This document shows, piece by piece, positions 17,889 through 28,006 of a DNA stretch of 64,000 bases. Origin of the DNA: Frondihabitans australicus (GTDB lineage Bacteria > Actinomycetota > Actinomycetes > Actinomycetales > Microbacteriaceae); assembly GCF_003634555.1 (NCBI RefSeq), contig NZ_RBKS01000001.1:868001-932000 (forward strand). The letters run 5' to 3'. Below the pieces are notes generated by a model that ran no database searches, was not told the DNA's origin, and worked only from the letters and a program-made list of their open reading frames with translations. Within the stretch, counting starts at the first letter, position 1; each line of letters begins with the position of its first letter. The position numbers and the translations under genes are program-made.

Positions 17889-19055
17889 CTACGAGGAGGC
17901 GGGCTTCGCGTACGACGTCGCCCCGGTGCCGGCGTAGGCGCCGCCCTCGACGATGAGGTACTCCTTGCGGATGGGACGACCGGCGAAGAACGCCTCCAGG
18001 ATCTCGCGAGTGCCCGCCGCGTACCGGTACTGCGACGGTAGCGACGATCCCGAGACGTGTGGCGTCATGCCGTGGTGCGGCATCGTGCGCCAGGGGTGGT
18101 CGGCGGGGGCGGGCTGGATGTCCCAGACGTCTCCCGCGTATCCTGCGAGCTGCCCCGAGTCGAGGGCGCGGACGATCGCGTCGCGGTCGGCGATCGCGCC
18201 GCGCGCGGGATTCACGATGTACGCGCCGCGGCGCATGGTCGCGAGGCGGGCGTCGTCGAAGAGCCCGCGCGTCTCGTCGGTGAGCGGTGCGTGGACGGTG
18301 AGGACGTCGACGAGCGGCAGCATCTCGTCGATCGACTCGTGGAAGGTCAGTCCGAGGCGCTCCTCGACGTCGTGGGGGAGCCGCGCCCGGTCGGTGTAGT
18401 GCAGGCGCACGTCGAACGGCGCCAGGCGCTCGAGGACGGCCCGGCCGATGCGCCCGGCGGCGAACACGCCGACGTCCATGCCCTCGAGGTCGTAGGCGCG
18501 GGCGACGTTGTCGGCGATGTCCCATCCGCCGTCGAGCACCGTCTCGTACGCGGGCAGGTAGTTGCGCACGAGGGTGAGCACCTGCATCACGGTGTGCTCG
18601 GCGACGCCGATGCTGTTGCTGTACGTGACCTCGGCGACGGTGATGCCCTTCTCGATCGCCTTCGCCAGGTTGACGTGGTCGCTGCCGATGCCGGCCGTGA
18701 TCGCGATCTTGAGGTTCTGCGCTTTCTCGAGGCGCTCGGGCGTGAGGTAGGCGGGCCAGAACGGCTGCGAGATGACGACGTCGGCGTCGGGCAGCTCGCG
18801 CTCGAACACCGAGTCGGGGCCGTCCTTGTCGCTCGTCACGACGAGCGTGTGCCCGGCGTCTTCGAGGTACTTCCGCAGGCCCAGCTCGCCCGACATGCTG
18901 CCGACCAGCTCGCCGGGTGTGAAGCCGAGCCCCTCCGGCGTGGGCAGCGTCTGCCCGTTCGGGTAGTGGTCGATCTGCGGCAGGCCGTCGCGCGCGTACT
19001 CGGGCGGGTAGCCGGTCTTGGGGTCGGGGTACAGGACGAGCAGGACTTTGGCCAT
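17889..19055 (-). CDS. fdh: NAD-dependent formate dehydrogenase
   Basis: Oxidises formate to CO2 with reduction of NAD+. At 388 aa it closely follows the single-subunit FDH group of the D-2-hydroxyacid dehydrogenase superfamily: SQPFWPAYLTPERLEKA near 105, ITAGIGSDHVNLAKA, the Rossmann loop GVFAAGRIGRAVLERLAPFD, the NAD-selecting acidic residue in HYTDRARLPH, DVWDIQPAPADHPWR, MTPHVSGSS with the catalytic His, and the C-terminal EYLIVEGGAYAGTGA. The ATG has GGAG six bases upstream. It stands alone after hisN. In an aerobe it would detoxify formate or supply NADH from C1 compounds. Very secure at family level. Confidence 0.96.
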   Translation of the reverse strand: MAKVLLVLYPDPKTGYPPEYARDGLPQIDHYPNGQTLPTPEGLGFTPGELVGSMSGELGLRKYLEDAGHTLVVTSDKDGPDSVFERELPDADVVISQPFWPAYLTPERLEKAQNLKIAITAGIGSDHVNLAKAIEKGITVAEVTYSNSIGVAEHTVMQVLTLVRNYLPAYETVLDGGWDIADNVARAYDLEGMDVGVFAAGRIGRAVLERLAPFDVRLHYTDRARLPHDVEERLGLTFHESIDEMLPLVDVLTVHAPLTDETRGLFDDARLATMRRGAYIVNPARGAIADRDAIVRALDSGQLAGYAGDVWDIQPAPADHPWRTMPHHGMTPHVSGSSLPSQYRYAAGTREILEAFFAGRPIRKEYLIVEGGAYAGTGATSYAKPASS

Positions 19056-19129
19056 GATCACTCCATCGTGGGTCGGGGCGGTTGCTCGTCGAACGTACCC
19101 CCGGCTCCTGCGCCCCGCTGTGCCCGCCG

Positions 19130-19960
19130 CTACTTCGCGAGCGCTGTGAGCGTCGCCTCGTGCAGCAGGCCGTTGGTGGCGAGCGCCGAGCCGTGCCAGA
19201 TGCCGTCGCCGCCGTCGATTCCGCCGAAGCGCCCGCCGGCCTCGCGGACGATCACGTCGAGCGCGGCCATGTCGTACGGCTGCAGGTCGAACTCGCCCGA
19301 GATGTCGATGGCGCCCTCGGCGACGAGCATGTACGACCAGAAGTCGCCGTACGCGCGCGTCCGCCAGACCTGCGACGCCAGCGCCAGCAGCTGCGGCACG
19401 CGGTCGGCCTTTATCCAGTACTGCAGGCCGTTGTAGCTGAGGCTCGCCGCGTCGAGCGTCGACACGGCCGAGACGCGCAGGAGCCGCGGCACGGCCGCCC
19501 CGCCCTCGCTCTGCTCCGCGACGAACGCGCCGCCCCCGGCACGCGCCCACCACCGCCGCCCGAGGGCCGGAGCGCTCACCACACCGACCACGGGCTGCGA
19601 GTCGACCACGAGCGAGACGAGCGTGGCCCACACCGGGACACCCCGCAGGAAGTTCGCCGTGCCGTCGATCGGGTCGACGATCCACTGGCGGTGGGGCATG
19701 CCCTCGATTGAAGTGCGGCCGGTCTCTTCGCCGAAGAAGGCGTCGTCCGGGCGCTCCCTCGCGAGGAGGTCGCGGATCCTGCGCTCCACCGCCCTGTCGG
19801 CGTCGGTGACGTGCGTGTGGTCGGCCTTGAGCGACACGTCGAGGTCGGCGGCGCGGTAGCGGGCGTGGCTGATCGCGTCGGCCTCGTCGGCCAGGCGGAG
19901 GGCCAGCGCGAGGTCGTCGGCGTACGAGGCGTCGTCGGAGTGCGAGGGCGAGGTGGTCAC
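19130..19960 (-). CDS. hisN: histidinol-phosphatase, inositol monophosphatase type (HisN)
   Basis: Removes phosphate from histidinol-phosphate in histidine synthesis, using an IMPase-like Mg2+ site. The 276 residues show the metal motifs GEETG (near 82), DPIDGTANFLRG (near 97) and YDMAALDVIVREAGG, with the actinobacterial HisN segment YGDFWSYMLVAEGA. The GTG start follows a TAGCCT hexamer by six bases. The order aroA-rsgA-hisN is common in actinobacteria, which supports HisN over a generic inositol phosphatase. Confidence 0.88.
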   Translation of the reverse strand: MTTSPSHSDDASYADDLALALRLADEADAISHARYRAADLDVSLKADHTHVTDADRAVERRIRDLLARERPDDAFFGEETGRTSIEGMPHRQWIVDPIDGTANFLRGVPVWATLVSLVVDSQPVVGVVSAPALGRRWWARAGGGAFVAEQSEGGAAVPRLLRVSAVSTLDAASLSYNGLQYWIKADRVPQLLALASQVWRTRAYGDFWSYMLVAEGAIDISGEFDLQPYDMAALDVIVREAGGRFGGIDGGDGIWHGSALATNGLLHEATLTALAK

Positions 19961-19982
19961 GAAGCCAGGCTATCGGCCGGCA

Positions 19983-21047
19983 TCAGCCGGAGACGGCGCC
20001 GCCGGTCGACTCGACGAGGGAGAGCAGGGACTCGAGGCGCTCGCGACCGACGTCGCCGAGCTCGCCCTCCTCGACGCGGTCGACGATCTCCCAGTCGTGG
20101 GCGTCGACGAGGGCGATGCCGTCGGGCGGCTCGTAGCCGGGCGGGAAGACGGCGTGGGAGGCGAACGACCGGAGGATGTTCTCGGGGTCGACGTGCCCGA
20201 GGCCGAAGGAGCGGACGCCGGGAGTGTCGATGATCCTGCCGCCCGTGGGCACCCGGAGCGAGACGGTCGACGACGAGGTGTGACGACCCCGGCCCGTGAC
20301 CGTGTTCACCACCCCGGTGGCGCGGGTCGAGCCGGTGAGAGCGTTGACGAGGGTCGACTTGCCGACTCCCGAGTGGCCGACCGTGACCGTGACGTGCCCG
20401 TCGAGGATCGCCCGCAGCTCGGCGAGGGTCGGCTCGTCGACGCGCGTCGACGAGGAGGTGACGACCTGCAGGTCGAGGCAGGCGAACTGCTCCGCGAACG
20501 GCTCGGCCGACGCGAGGTCGGTCTTGGTGATGCACAGGATCGGCTCGATGCCCGCGTCGAACGCCGCCACCATGTAGCGGTCGACGAGGCGCGGCCGGGG
20601 CTCGGGGTCGGCCGCCGCCACGACGATGAGCATCTGGTCGGCGTTCGCGACGATGACCCGCTCGACGGCATCGGTGTCGTCAGCGCTCCGTCGCAGAAGC
20701 GTGGTGCGGTCGTGGACGCGGACGATGCGCGCCAGCGACCCCTCGGCGCCGGAGGTGTCGCCGACCACGTCGACGACGTCGCCGGTGACGACGCTCTTCT
20801 TGCCGAGCTCGCGGGCACGGTTGGTCGTGATCTCGCGCTCGTCCGGCGTGCCGGCGGCCAGCAGGACGCCGTAGCGGCCGCGGTCGACCGTCCAGACCAC
20901 ACCCACGGCGGCGTCGTCGTACGTCGGCCGCTGCTTGGTGCGAGGCCGGTTGCCCTTGGGGTTCGGGCGGACGCGCACCGACGACTCGTCGTACTCGCCG
21001 TACTCCTCGTCGTCGTCAGCGTCGTCGACGTCGTCCCACCACGGCAT
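19983..21047 (-). CDS. rsgA: ribosome small-subunit GTPase RsgA
   Basis: Circularly permuted GTPase that acts late in 30S assembly. The 354 residues contain an acidic N-terminus (about 1-25), an OB fold (about 45-115) and the permuted G motifs in order G4 CITKTD, G1 GHSGVGKST and G3 DTPGVRSFG. The C-terminal region that normally carries a Cys/His zinc knuckle has none here: after [14 protein letters not shown] no cysteine remains. It is 8 bp downstream of aroA and so in one operon. Function is secure; loss of the zinc site is notable. Confidence 0.94.
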   Translation of the reverse strand: MPWWDDVDDADDDEEYGEYDESSVRVRPNPKGNRPRTKQRPTYDDAAVGVVWTVDRGRYGVLLAAGTPDEREITTNRARELGKKSVVTGDVVDVVGDTSGAEGSLARIVRVHDRTTLLRRSADDTDAVERVIVANADQMLIVVAAADPEPRPRLVDRYMVAAFDAGIEPILCITKTDLASAEPFAEQFACLDLQVVTSSSTRVDEPTLAELRAILDGHVTVTVGHSGVGKSTLVNALTGSTRATGVVNTVTGRGRHTSSSTVSLRVPTGGRIIDTPGVRSFGLGHVDPENILRSFASHAVFPPGYEPPDGIALVDAHDWEIVDRVEEGELGDVGRERLESLLSLVESTGGAVSG

Positions 21048-21055
21048 CCGCGCGC

Positions 21056-22486
21056 CTACAGGAAGCCGAGAAGGCTCGTGTCGGCCGGGCTGACCGAGAC
21101 GGTGCGGCCGAGCAGGTCGTCCCAGAGCTCGACGAACTGCGGCAGGGTCTTCGAGACGACGCGCACATCGTCGAGCTCGACGTTCGGCACGGCGAGGCCG
21201 ATGATCGCCGCGGCGTGGGCCATGCGGTGGTCTTCAAACGTGCGCCACTGGCCGCCGTGCAGGGGCGAGGGTTGGAGGTGGAGGCCGTCGTCGAGCTCGG
21301 TGACGCGACCGCCGAGTGCGTTGATGTCGTCGGCGAGAGCCTTGAGGCGGTCGGTCTCGTGGCCGCGCAGGTGACCGATGCCCGTGATCGTGCTCGGGCC
21401 CTCGGCCAGCGCCGCGAGGGCGACGAGGGCGGGCGCCAGCTCGCCGCCGCGCGAGAGGTCGAGGTCGACGCCGGGCAGCGACCCGCCGCCGACGAGGCCG
21501 ACGCCGCCGTCGACGGTGAGCCGGTCGCCGTCGCGGGTGACCGTTGCACCCCACAGCGGGAGGAGCTCCTCGAGGTCGCCACCGACCTGGGTCGTCTCGG
21601 TCGGCCAATTGCGCACCGAGACACGCCCGCCCGCGACGAGAGCCGCGACGAGGAACGGGGCGGCGTTCGAGAGGTCGGGCTCGATGGTGACGTCGCGGCC
21701 CAGGATCGGCGACGGCGGCACGACCCACACCCCGCGCTCTGGCGACTCGACGGCGACCCCGCGCTGCGCGAGGGCGTCGATGGTCATCTCGATGTGCGGC
21801 ATGCTCGGCAGCGTCTCACCGGTGTGGCGCAGCGTGAGCCCGCGGGTGAAGCGAGGGGCGGCCAGCAGGAGCCCGGAGACGAACTGACTGGAGGCCGACG
21901 CGTCGATCTCGATCTCGCCCCCCTCGATCTCGCCGGTGCCGTAGAGGCTGAACGGCAGAGTGCCTCGGCCGTCGTCGGAGACCTCGACACCGAGGGCCCG
22001 GAGAGACTCGATCGTGGTGCGCATCGGGCGACGGCGGGCGTTGACGTCGCCGTCGAACGTGACCGGGCCGGAGGCGAGAGCCGCGACGGGCGGCATGAAG
22101 CGCATCACCGTGCCTGCCAGGCCGCAGTCGATCGACGAGCCGCCCGTGAACGCGCCGGGCGTCACCCGGAGGTCGGGGCCGTACGCGCTGTCGTTCGGCA
22201 CCTCGTCGATCTGCGCCCCGACGTCGCGGAGCGCCTCGATCATCAGTTTGGAGTCGCGGGAGTGCAGGGGCAGGCGGATCAGCGACTCGGAGTCGGCCAG
22301 CGCGGCGAGCACCAGCTCGCGGTTCGTCAGCGACTTCGAGCCGGGCAGCGACACGACGCCGTTCACCGGCTCGGTGACGGTCGGCGCGACCCAGAAGCCC
22401 TCGTCGATCTCGGGCTTCTTCTGCGTCTCGCCGCTGCCGTCGTCGTAGGGGTTGAACTCCGGGTCGGAATACGTGAATACCTGCAT
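21056..22486 (-). CDS. aroA: 3-phosphoshikimate 1-carboxyvinyltransferase (EPSP synthase)
   Basis: Sixth step of the shikimate pathway, joining shikimate-3-phosphate and PEP. Of 476 aa, the first ~35 residues form an extension before the conserved core, which starts [19 protein letters not shown]. Other signatures are [50 protein letters not shown], and [18 protein letters not shown] near the C-terminus. A TACCCT hexamer lies nine bases before the ATG. It heads the aroA-rsgA operon (hisN has its own -10-like hexamer) and is divergent from the sigma factor gene. Confidence 0.97.
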   Translation of the reverse strand: MQVFTYSDPEFNPYDDGSGETQKKPEIDEGFWVAPTVTEPVNGVVSLPGSKSLTNRELVLAALADSESLIRLPLHSRDSKLMIEALRDVGAQIDEVPNDSAYGPDLRVTPGAFTGGSSIDCGLAGTVMRFMPPVAALASGPVTFDGDVNARRRPMRTTIESLRALGVEVSDDGRGTLPFSLYGTGEIEGGEIEIDASASSQFVSGLLLAAPRFTRGLTLRHTGETLPSMPHIEMTIDALAQRGVAVESPERGVWVVPPSPILGRDVTIEPDLSNAAPFLVAALVAGGRVSVRNWPTETTQVGGDLEELLPLWGATVTRDGDRLTVDGGVGLVGGGSLPGVDLDLSRGGELAPALVALAALAEGPSTITGIGHLRGHETDRLKALADDINALGGRVTELDDGLHLQPSPLHGGQWRTFEDHRMAHAAAIIGLAVPNVELDDVRVVSKTLPQFVELWDDLLGRTVSVSPADTSLLGFL

Positions 22487-22495
22487 CGGTTGTCA

Positions 22496-22501
22496 AGGGT
22501 A
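22496..22501 (-). promoter_or_regulatory. -10-like hexamer TACCCT of aroA
   Basis: TACCCT nine bases before the aroA ATG on the minus strand; no Shine-Dalgarno between. Confidence 0.4.
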
Positions 22502-22568
22502 ATGCACCCCGATCCCGGAGGAACCGTGGCAACTGTCACCGCAACGCGTGCCCCGAGCATCGCCGAAC

Positions 22569-22574
22569 TAGAAT
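22569..22574 (+). promoter_or_regulatory. -10-like hexamer TAGAAT of the SigR-type gene
   Basis: TAGAAT eight bases before the ATG at 22583. No SigR-type GGAAT/GTT promoter could be recognised here. Confidence 0.45.
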
Positions 22575-22582
22575 CGGCGCTG

Positions 22583-23281
22583 ATGAGCACTTCCGAGGGC
22601 GCCACCCGTGCGTCGGCCGAGTCCACCAGCGCCGAGTCGAGCGAGAGCGAGACCGAGGCCGTCGAGAGCGCCCTGGAGGCCGTCCCGTCGACGGCCGACG
22701 TGCGAGCGCTCTTCGAAGAGCAGGCGCTGCCGTTCATGGACCAGCTCTACGCCGCCGGCATGCGCATGACGCGCAACCCCGCCGACGCGGCGGACCTCGT
22801 GCAGGAGACCTACGTCAAGGCGTTCGCGGCGTTCGGGCAGTTCACCCAGGGGACCAACCTCAAGGCGTGGCTGTATCGGATCCTGACCAACACGTTCATC
22901 AACAACTACCGCAAGAAGCAGCGCGACCCGTACCAGGGCACCATCGACGAGCTCGAGGACTGGCAGATGGGCGGCGCCACGTCGGCGACGCTCACCACGA
23001 CGTCGCGGTCCGCCGAGGCGGAGGCCATCGACCACCTGCCCGACTCCGCCGTCAAGGAGGCGCTGCAGAAGGTGCCGGAAGACTTCCGGCTGGCCGTCTA
23101 CCTCGCCGATGTCGAGGGCTTCTCGTACCAGGAGATCGCCGACATCATGAAGACCCCCGTCGGCACCGTCATGAGCCGACTCCACCGAGGGCGGCGCCTG
23201 CTGCGCGACCTGCTCGGTGACTACGCACGCGATCGCGGGATCGCCGTGCCAGAACCTTCCACGAAAGGCAGCAAGAAATGA
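22583..23281 (+). CDS. sigR: ECF sigma factor, SigR/SigH (redox) type
   Basis: Alternative sigma factor of 232 aa. An acidic, Ser/Glu-rich N-terminal extension (about 1-40) precedes region 2 ([55 protein letters not shown]) and region 4 ([38 protein letters not shown]). This pattern is that of the SigR/SigH group, which controls the thiol-oxidative stress regulon in actinobacteria. The frame is open upstream, but the TAGAAT hexamer and overall length support ATG 22583. The stop overlaps the anti-sigma start as ATGA. Confidence 0.93.
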   Translation: MSTSEGATRASAESTSAESSESETEAVESALEAVPSTADVRALFEEQALPFMDQLYAAGMRMTRNPADAADLVQETYVKAFAAFGQFTQGTNLKAWLYRILTNTFINNYRKKQRDPYQGTIDELEDWQMGGATSATLTTTSRSAEAEAIDHLPDSAVKEALQKVPEDFRLAVYLADVEGFSYQEIADIMKTPVGTVMSRLHRGRRLLRDLLGDYARDRGIAVPEPSTKGSKK

Positions 23282-23523
23282 CCGACTGCGGCTGCGACAA
23301 GGCGAAGGCCGAGCTGGTGGAGTACCTCCACAACGAGCTCGCGCGCGACGACGCGAGCGACATCCGCGAGCACATGGCCGGGTGCGCCGACTGCTCCAGC
23401 GAGTTCCACGTCAACGTCGTCATGACCGAGACCGTCCAGCGGGCGTGCCGCGAGACCGCTCCGGAGGAGCTCCGTGTCCAGGTCCTGGCGCGGCTGCGCG
23501 ACCTGCAGGCGAGCCACGGCTGA
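23278..23523 (+). CDS. rsrA: zinc-binding redox anti-sigma factor (RsrA/RshA-like)
   Basis: An 81-residue ZAS-domain protein expected to hold the adjacent sigma factor inactive until its thiols are oxidised. It has the N-terminal Cys4/Cys6 (DCGCDKAK) and the H32-x3-C36-x2-C39 signature (HMAGCADC), plus Cys57. In RsrA-like proteins zinc is released upon disulfide formation. Translational coupling (ATGA) to the sigma gene gives stoichiometric synthesis. The family is often annotated as mycothiol-system anti-sigma factor. Confidence 0.92.
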   Translation: MTDCGCDKAKAELVEYLHNELARDDASDIREHMAGCADCSSEFHVNVVMTETVQRACRETAPEELRVQVLARLRDLQASHG

Positions 23524-23598
23524 TCGCGAGGTCGGGCGGCCCGTGCGGGTCTCGGATCCTGCGCCCTGCGCGTGACGTCACACCGTCGTGACGTGCTG

Positions 23599-23604
23599 TA
23601 GCGT
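23599..23604 (+). promoter_or_regulatory. -10-like hexamer TAGCGT of the GNAT gene
   Basis: TAGCGT six bases before the ATG at 23611; leaderless arrangement. Confidence 0.45.
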
Positions 23605-23610
23605 CGGGGC

Positions 23611-24051
23611 ATGACCGCCACCGTGGAGTCGCTCGGCGAAGCGACGCCTGATGACCTCGTCGATCTCGTGCACCTCATCGAGCTGCTGGGCTACAGCGTC
23701 GACGCCGAGCGGCTGGCCGCGCGACTCGGCCACCTCGACAGCGCGGCGGGCTATGAGACCTGGGTGGTCCGCGACGAGGGCGGCAGGATCTCGGCCGTCG
23801 CCGGCGGGCACGTGCTCTGGGCCTACAACGCCGACCGCCCCGCAGCCCAGCTGATGCTGCTCGTGGTCCGTGAGGACGCCCGCCGCGAGGGGCTCGGCTC
23901 GCAGCTGCTGTCGCACTTCGAGGCGTGGGCGCGGTCGCACGACGCGGCGTCGCTCGCAGCGGTCTCGGCCGCGGCGCGAGAGAACGCCCACCGCTTCTAC
24001 CAGAAGCGCGGCTACCACGCGGCCGGCAGCGCCTACACGAAGATGGCCTAG
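23611..24051 (+). CDS. GNAT-family N-acetyltransferase
   Basis: Single GNAT domain of 146 aa. It shows LMLLVVREDARREGLGSQLL, where the R/Q-x-x-G-x-G/A acetyl-CoA loop appears as RREGLG, and the C-terminal ENAHRFYQKRGYHAAGSAY, typical of beta-7. The acceptor is unknown. Monocistronic, with its own -10-like hexamer, and convergent with kgd across a strong hairpin. Confidence 0.88.
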   Translation: MTATVESLGEATPDDLVDLVHLIELLGYSVDAERLAARLGHLDSAAGYETWVVRDEGGRISAVAGGHVLWAYNADRPAAQLMLLVVREDARREGLGSQLLSHFEAWARSHDAASLAAVSAAARENAHRFYQKRGYHAAGSAYTKMA

Positions 24052-24078
24052 CCCCCGCCCTCGACCCCGCACGAACGA

Positions 24079-24110
24079 GAAGGCCGCCACCCCGAGGGGT
24101 GGCGGCCTTC
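24079..24110. terminator. strong bidirectional hairpin terminator
   Basis: GAAGGCCGCCACCCC pairs perfectly with GGGGTGGCGGCCTTC across a two-base centre, between the convergent GNAT and kgd stops. The A-rich left and TTC right flanks are short. A transcription terminator for both genes is the simplest reading. Confidence 0.8.
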
Positions 24111-24129
24111 GCCGTGGGTCGGTGGCTCG

Positions 24130-27100
24130 CTAGCCGAGGGCGCGGTCGAGCAGGGCGGCGAGCTCGCCGGCGCTGCGCTTCGACGACCCGTTGGCCGGCG
24201 ACGCCGACGCCGGACGCGACGCGACCGCGAGCGGTCGGCCGAGCTTCGGCGCGAGCTCGAGCGCCATGAACGGCCAGGCGCCCTGGTTCTCGGGCTCTTC
24301 CTGCGCCCAGACGAGCTGCGCGTTGGGGTAGCGGTCGGTGATGCGGGTGATGTCGCCGGCCTCGAGCGGGTACAGCTGCTCGATGCGCACGAGCGCCACA
24401 CGGTCGGCGACGCCGCGCTTCTCGATCTCGCCGAGGAGGTCGTAGTGGATCTTGCCGGAGTGCAGGACCACGCGGGTGACCGCCTCGGGGTTGGTGATCC
24501 GTGCGTCGTCGATCACCGGCTCGAACCGGCCGGAGGTGAACTCGGCCACATCGCTCGTCGCGCCGCGCAGGCGCAGCATCGCCTTCGGGCTGAAGACGAT
24601 CAGCGGCTTGCGCGGCCTCGCGTACGCCTGGCGGCGCAGCAGGTGGAAGTACGAGGCCGGGGTCGACGGGCGGGCGACGGTCATGTTGTTCTCGGCGCAC
24701 AGCTGCAGGTAGCGCTCGATGCGAGCCGACGAGTGGTCGGGCCCCTGGCCCTCGTAGCCGTGGGGGAGCAGCAGCACGACGCTCGACCGCTGACCCCACT
24801 TCTGCTCGGCGCTCGACACGAACTCGTCGATGATCGTCTGGGCGCCGTTGGCGAAGTCGCCGAACTGGGCCTCCCAGAGCACGAGGGCGTCGGCCCGCTC
24901 GACCGAGTAGCCGTATTCGAAGCCCATCGCCGCGAACTCGCTGAGCAGCGAGTCGTAGATCCACAGCTTCGCCTGGTTGTCGGTGACGTTCTGGAGCGGG
25001 ATCCACTCCTGGCCGTTCTCCTTGTCGTGGAGCACGGCGTGGCGCTGCACGAAGGTGCCTCGACGGGAGTCCTGGCCGGCGAACCGCACCGGCGTGCCCT
25101 CGATGAGAACCGAGCCGAGGGCCAGGAGCTCGCCGTACGCCCAGTCGATACCGCCCGAGCGGCTCATCTCCGCGCGCTTCTTGAGCAGCTGCTGCAGCTT
25201 CGGGTGCACCGTGAAGCCTGCGGGCGGATTGTCGAACGCGTCGCCGATCGACTCGATGACCGAGACGTCGACGGCGGTGTCGAACGAGGTGCCGGTCGCG
25301 GCGTCGTCCTGCTGGGCAGCCGGGCGCTCGAGGTCGGCGACGGCGCCGCCGTCCTCGGTGATGATCGGGATCGACCCGGTCTGCGCGGCGTGCGTCTCGG
25401 CGAACGCACGCTCGAGGCGGTCCTGGAAGTCGCGGTGCGCCTGCTCGTACTCTTCGTCGGTGATGTCGCCGCGGCCGACGAGAGCTTCGGTGTAGAGGGT
25501 GCGGACACTGCGCTTCGCGTCGATCAGCGAGTACATCAGCGGCTGGGTCATCGACGGGTCGTCGCCCTCGTTGTGACCGCGGCGGCGGTAGCAGACGAGG
25601 TCGATGACCACGTCGCGCTTGAACTCCTGCCGGTAGGCGAACGCGAGCTCGGCGACGCGGGCGACGGCCTCGGGGTCGTCGCCGTTCACGTGGAAGATCG
25701 GCGCCTGGATCGTCTTCGCGACGTCGGTCGAGTAGATCGACGAGCGCCCCTCGCTCGGCGACGTGGTGAAGCCGACCTGGTTGTTGATGACGATGTGGAT
25801 CGTGCCGCCGACGCGGTAGCCGCGCAGCTGCGACATCTGCATCGTCTCGACGACCACGCCCTGGCCGGCCATGGCGGCGTCGCCGTGCACGAGGATCGGC
25901 AGCACCGAGAAGGCGAGCGGCACACCGCGGTCCTGCTTGGCGCGGACGATGCCCTCGAGCACTCCGTCGCCGGCCTCGAGGTGCGAGGGGTTGGCGGCGA
26001 TGTAGACGGGGATCGTCGAGCCGTCGGCCGAGGTGAACTCGCCCTCGGTGCCGAGGTGGTACTTGACGTCGCCGGAGCCCTGGACGGTCTTTGGGTCTTG
26101 CGTGCCCTCGAACTCGCGGAAGATCTGCCCGTAGGTCTTGCCGGCGATGTTGGTGAGGACGTTGAGGCGGCCGCGGTGGGCCATGCCAATGGCGACCTCC
26201 TGCAGGCCCGCGGTCGCGGCGTCCTGGATGATCGTGTCGAGCAGCGAGATCGCCGACTCGCCGCCCTCGAGGCTGAAGCGCTTCTGGCCGACGTACTTCG
26301 TCTGCAGGAAGGTCTCGAACGCCTCCGCCTCGTTGAGCTTGCCCAGGATCCGCATCTGCTCGTCGTGGCCGGGCTTCTGGTAGGGGACCTCGACGTGCTC
26401 CTGCACCCAGCGGCGCTGCTCCGGGTCCTGGATGTGCATGTACTCGATGCCGATCGTGCGGCAGTACGAGTCGCGCAGGACGCCGAGGATGTCGCGCAGC
26501 AGCATCGCGGACTTGCCGCCGAAGCCGCCGGTCACGAACTCGCGGTCGAGGTCCCAGAAGGTGAGACCGTGACGCTCGATCTCGAGGTCGGGGTGGATCC
26601 GCTGGCGGTACTCGAGCGGGTCGATGTCGGCCATGAGGTGGCCGCGTACGCGGAAGCTGTTGATGAGCTCTTGCACCCGCGAGGTCTTGCCGACGCGCTC
26701 GGACAGGTTGACGTTGATGTCGGGGGTCCACTTGATGGGCACGTAGGGGATGCGGAGGGCGGAGAAGATGCCCTCGTAGAAGCCCTGCTCGCCGATCAGC
26801 AGCTCGTGCACGATCTTCAGGAACTCGCCCGAGCCCGCGCCCTGGATGACGCGGTGGTCGTAGGTCGAGGTCAGCGTGATCGTCTTGCCGATGCCCAGCT
26901 CGACCAGCGTCTTGGGGGAGGAGCCCTGGAACTCGGCCGGGTACTCCAGCGCGCCCGCGCCGATGATCGAGCCCGCGCCCTTCATGAGCCGCGGCACGCT
27001 GTGGACCGTGCCGATGCCGCCGGGGTTCGTGAGCGAGATCGTGTTGCCGGCGAAGTCGTCGGCGGTGAGCTTGTTGCCGCGGGCGCGCTTGACGATGTCC

Positions 27101-27861
27101 TCGTAGGCGGCGACGAACTGCGCGAAGCTCATCGTCTCGGCCTTCTTGATGCCGGGTACCAGGAGCGCGCGAGTGCCGTCGGGCTTCGGGATGTCGATGG
27201 CGAGGCCGAGGTTGATATGGGCAGGGGTGACGACGGAGGGCTTGTCGTCGACCACGTCGTAGTAGACGTTCTGGCTCGGGAACTGCTTGAGCGCCTGGAC
27301 GAGCGCCCAGCCGATGAGGTGCGTGAACGACACCTTGCCGCCGCGCGTGCGGCGGAGGTGGTTGTTGATGACGATGCGGTTGTCGATCATCAGCTTCGCC
27401 GGGACGGTGCGGACGCTGGTGGCGGTGGGGACCGTGAGGCTGGCGTCCATGTTGGTGGCGAGGCTCTTCGACATGCCGCGCAGCGGCTGGACGACGTTCT
27501 CGGCCTCGGCCTGCGGCTCTTCGCCCTTCTTCGGAGCCGTCTGCGGCGCCTCCGCCGGGATCGGCTTCTCCTTCGGCTGCACCGAGGTCGTGCGGGCGGC
27601 GACGACCGGGGTGGAGGCGGTGACCGGCGCGGGCACCGACGCCGGGGCGGCGGAGGGCGCAGGAGCCGCGGCTGCCGCGGCCTGGGCGGGTGCCGCGGGC
27701 GTGTCGTCGGCGGGCTTGTAGTTCTCGAGAATGGGCCACCAGGACTGGTCGACGGAGTTCTTGTCGACGACCCACTTCTCGTACTGCTCGTCGACGAGCC
27801 ATTCATTGGCACCGAACTCGTCGGAACCCTTGTCGGTCGTCCCGGTCACGTGGCTTGACAC
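24130..27861 (-). CDS. kgd: multifunctional 2-oxoglutarate decarboxylase/dehydrogenase with fused E2 domain (Kgd/SucA)
   Basis: TCA-cycle enzyme that converts 2-oxoglutarate to succinyl-CoA or succinic semialdehyde. About 1243 aa in the actinobacterial fused layout: an N-terminal docking helix ([16 protein letters not shown]), an Ala/Pro-rich linker (about 50-130), an E2 acyltransferase domain with [18 protein letters not shown], then the thiamine-diphosphate E1 part with [25 protein letters not shown] and [12 protein letters not shown], and the C-terminal [14 protein letters not shown]. No lipoyl domain is present, as expected for this type. The ATG at 27921 sits only 4 bases after a TAGTCT hexamer, so the GTG at 27861, behind GGAGAG, is preferred; the start is uncertain. 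Confidence 0.95.
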   Translation of the reverse strand: MSSHVTGTTDKGSDEFGANEWLVDEQYEKWVVDKNSVDQSWWPILENYKPADDTPAAPAQAAAAAAPAPSAAPASVPAPVTASTPVVAARTTSVQPKEKPIPAEAPQTAPKKGEEPQAEAENVVQPLRGMSKSLATNMDASLTVPTATSVRTVPAKLMIDNRIVINNHLRRTRGGKVSFTHLIGWALVQALKQFPSQNVYYDVVDDKPSVVTPAHINLGLAIDIPKPDGTRALLVPGIKKAETMSFAQFVAAYEDIVKRARGNKLTADDFAGNTISLTNPGGIGTVHSVPRLMKGAGSIIGAGALEYPAEFQGSSPKTLVELGIGKTITLTSTYDHRVIQGAGSGEFLKIVHELLIGEQGFYEGIFSALRIPYVPIKWTPDINVNLSERVGKTSRVQELINSFRVRGHLMADIDPLEYRQRIHPDLEIERHGLTFWDLDREFVTGGFGGKSAMLLRDILGVLRDSYCRTIGIEYMHIQDPEQRRWVQEHVEVPYQKPGHDEQMRILGKLNEAEAFETFLQTKYVGQKRFSLEGGESAISLLDTIIQDAATAGLQEVAIGMAHRGRLNVLTNIAGKTYGQIFREFEGTQDPKTVQGSGDVKYHLGTEGEFTSADGSTIPVYIAANPSHLEAGDGVLEGIVRAKQDRGVPLAFSVLPILVHGDAAMAGQGVVVETMQMSQLRGYRVGGTIHIVINNQVGFTTSPSEGRSSIYSTDVAKTIQAPIFHVNGDDPEAVARVAELAFAYRQEFKRDVVIDLVCYRRRGHNEGDDPSMTQPLMYSLIDAKRSVRTLYTEALVGRGDITDEEYEQAHRDFQDRLERAFAETHAAQTGSIPIITEDGGAVADLERPAAQQDDAATGTSFDTAVDVSVIESIGDAFDNPPAGFTVHPKLQQLLKKRAEMSRSGGIDWAYGELLALGSVLIEGTPVRFAGQDSRRGTFVQRHAVLHDKENGQEWIPLQNVTDNQAKLWIYDSLLSEFAAMGFEYGYSVERADALVLWEAQFGDFANGAQTIIDEFVSSAEQKWGQRSSVVLLLPHGYEGQGPDHSSARIERYLQLCAENNMTVARPSTPASYFHLLRRQAYARPRKPLIVFSPKAMLRLRGATSDVAEFTSGRFEPVIDDARITNPEAVTRVVLHSGKIHYDLLGEIEKRGVADRVALVRIEQLYPLEAGDITRITDRYPNAQLVWAQEEPENQGAWPFMALELAPKLGRPLAVASRPASASPANGSSKRSAGELAALLDRALG

Positions 27862-27993
27862 AGCCGATCGCCCACTCTCCGTTGATTGTTGATCAGGGCC
27901 GGCCCGCCCGCGAGCCGACATGTCAAGACTAATCGTTCGACACCGAGTGATGGGCGGAGGTCTCTCGGCGCTTCACCCAGTTCGCGGCGGGAA

Positions 27994-27999
27994 TAGGTT
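27994..27999 (+). promoter_or_regulatory. -10-like hexamer TAGGTT of guaB1
   Basis: TAGGTT seven bases before the guaB1 ATG; leaderless arrangement. Confidence 0.45.
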
Positions 28000-28006
28000 G
28001 GGGCTC

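Noticed and set aside
22502-22582. SigR-type GGAAC...GTT autoregulatory promoter before the sigma gene
   Set aside because: A GGAAC is present but no GTT at 18-19 bases; only the TAGAAT hexamer fits.
23675-27802. Very long minus-strand open frame (about 1375 codons) over kgd and the GNAT gene
   Set aside because: Same strand as kgd but another frame; the translation is dominated by R, P, A, H and G, typical of a GC-rich shadow, whereas the kgd frame holds all expected motifs.
24445-27858. 1137-codon plus-strand open frame antisense to kgd
   Set aside because: Composition V/D/E/R/L-rich without any domain, mirrors third-position GC of kgd; no promoter or ribosome binding site.
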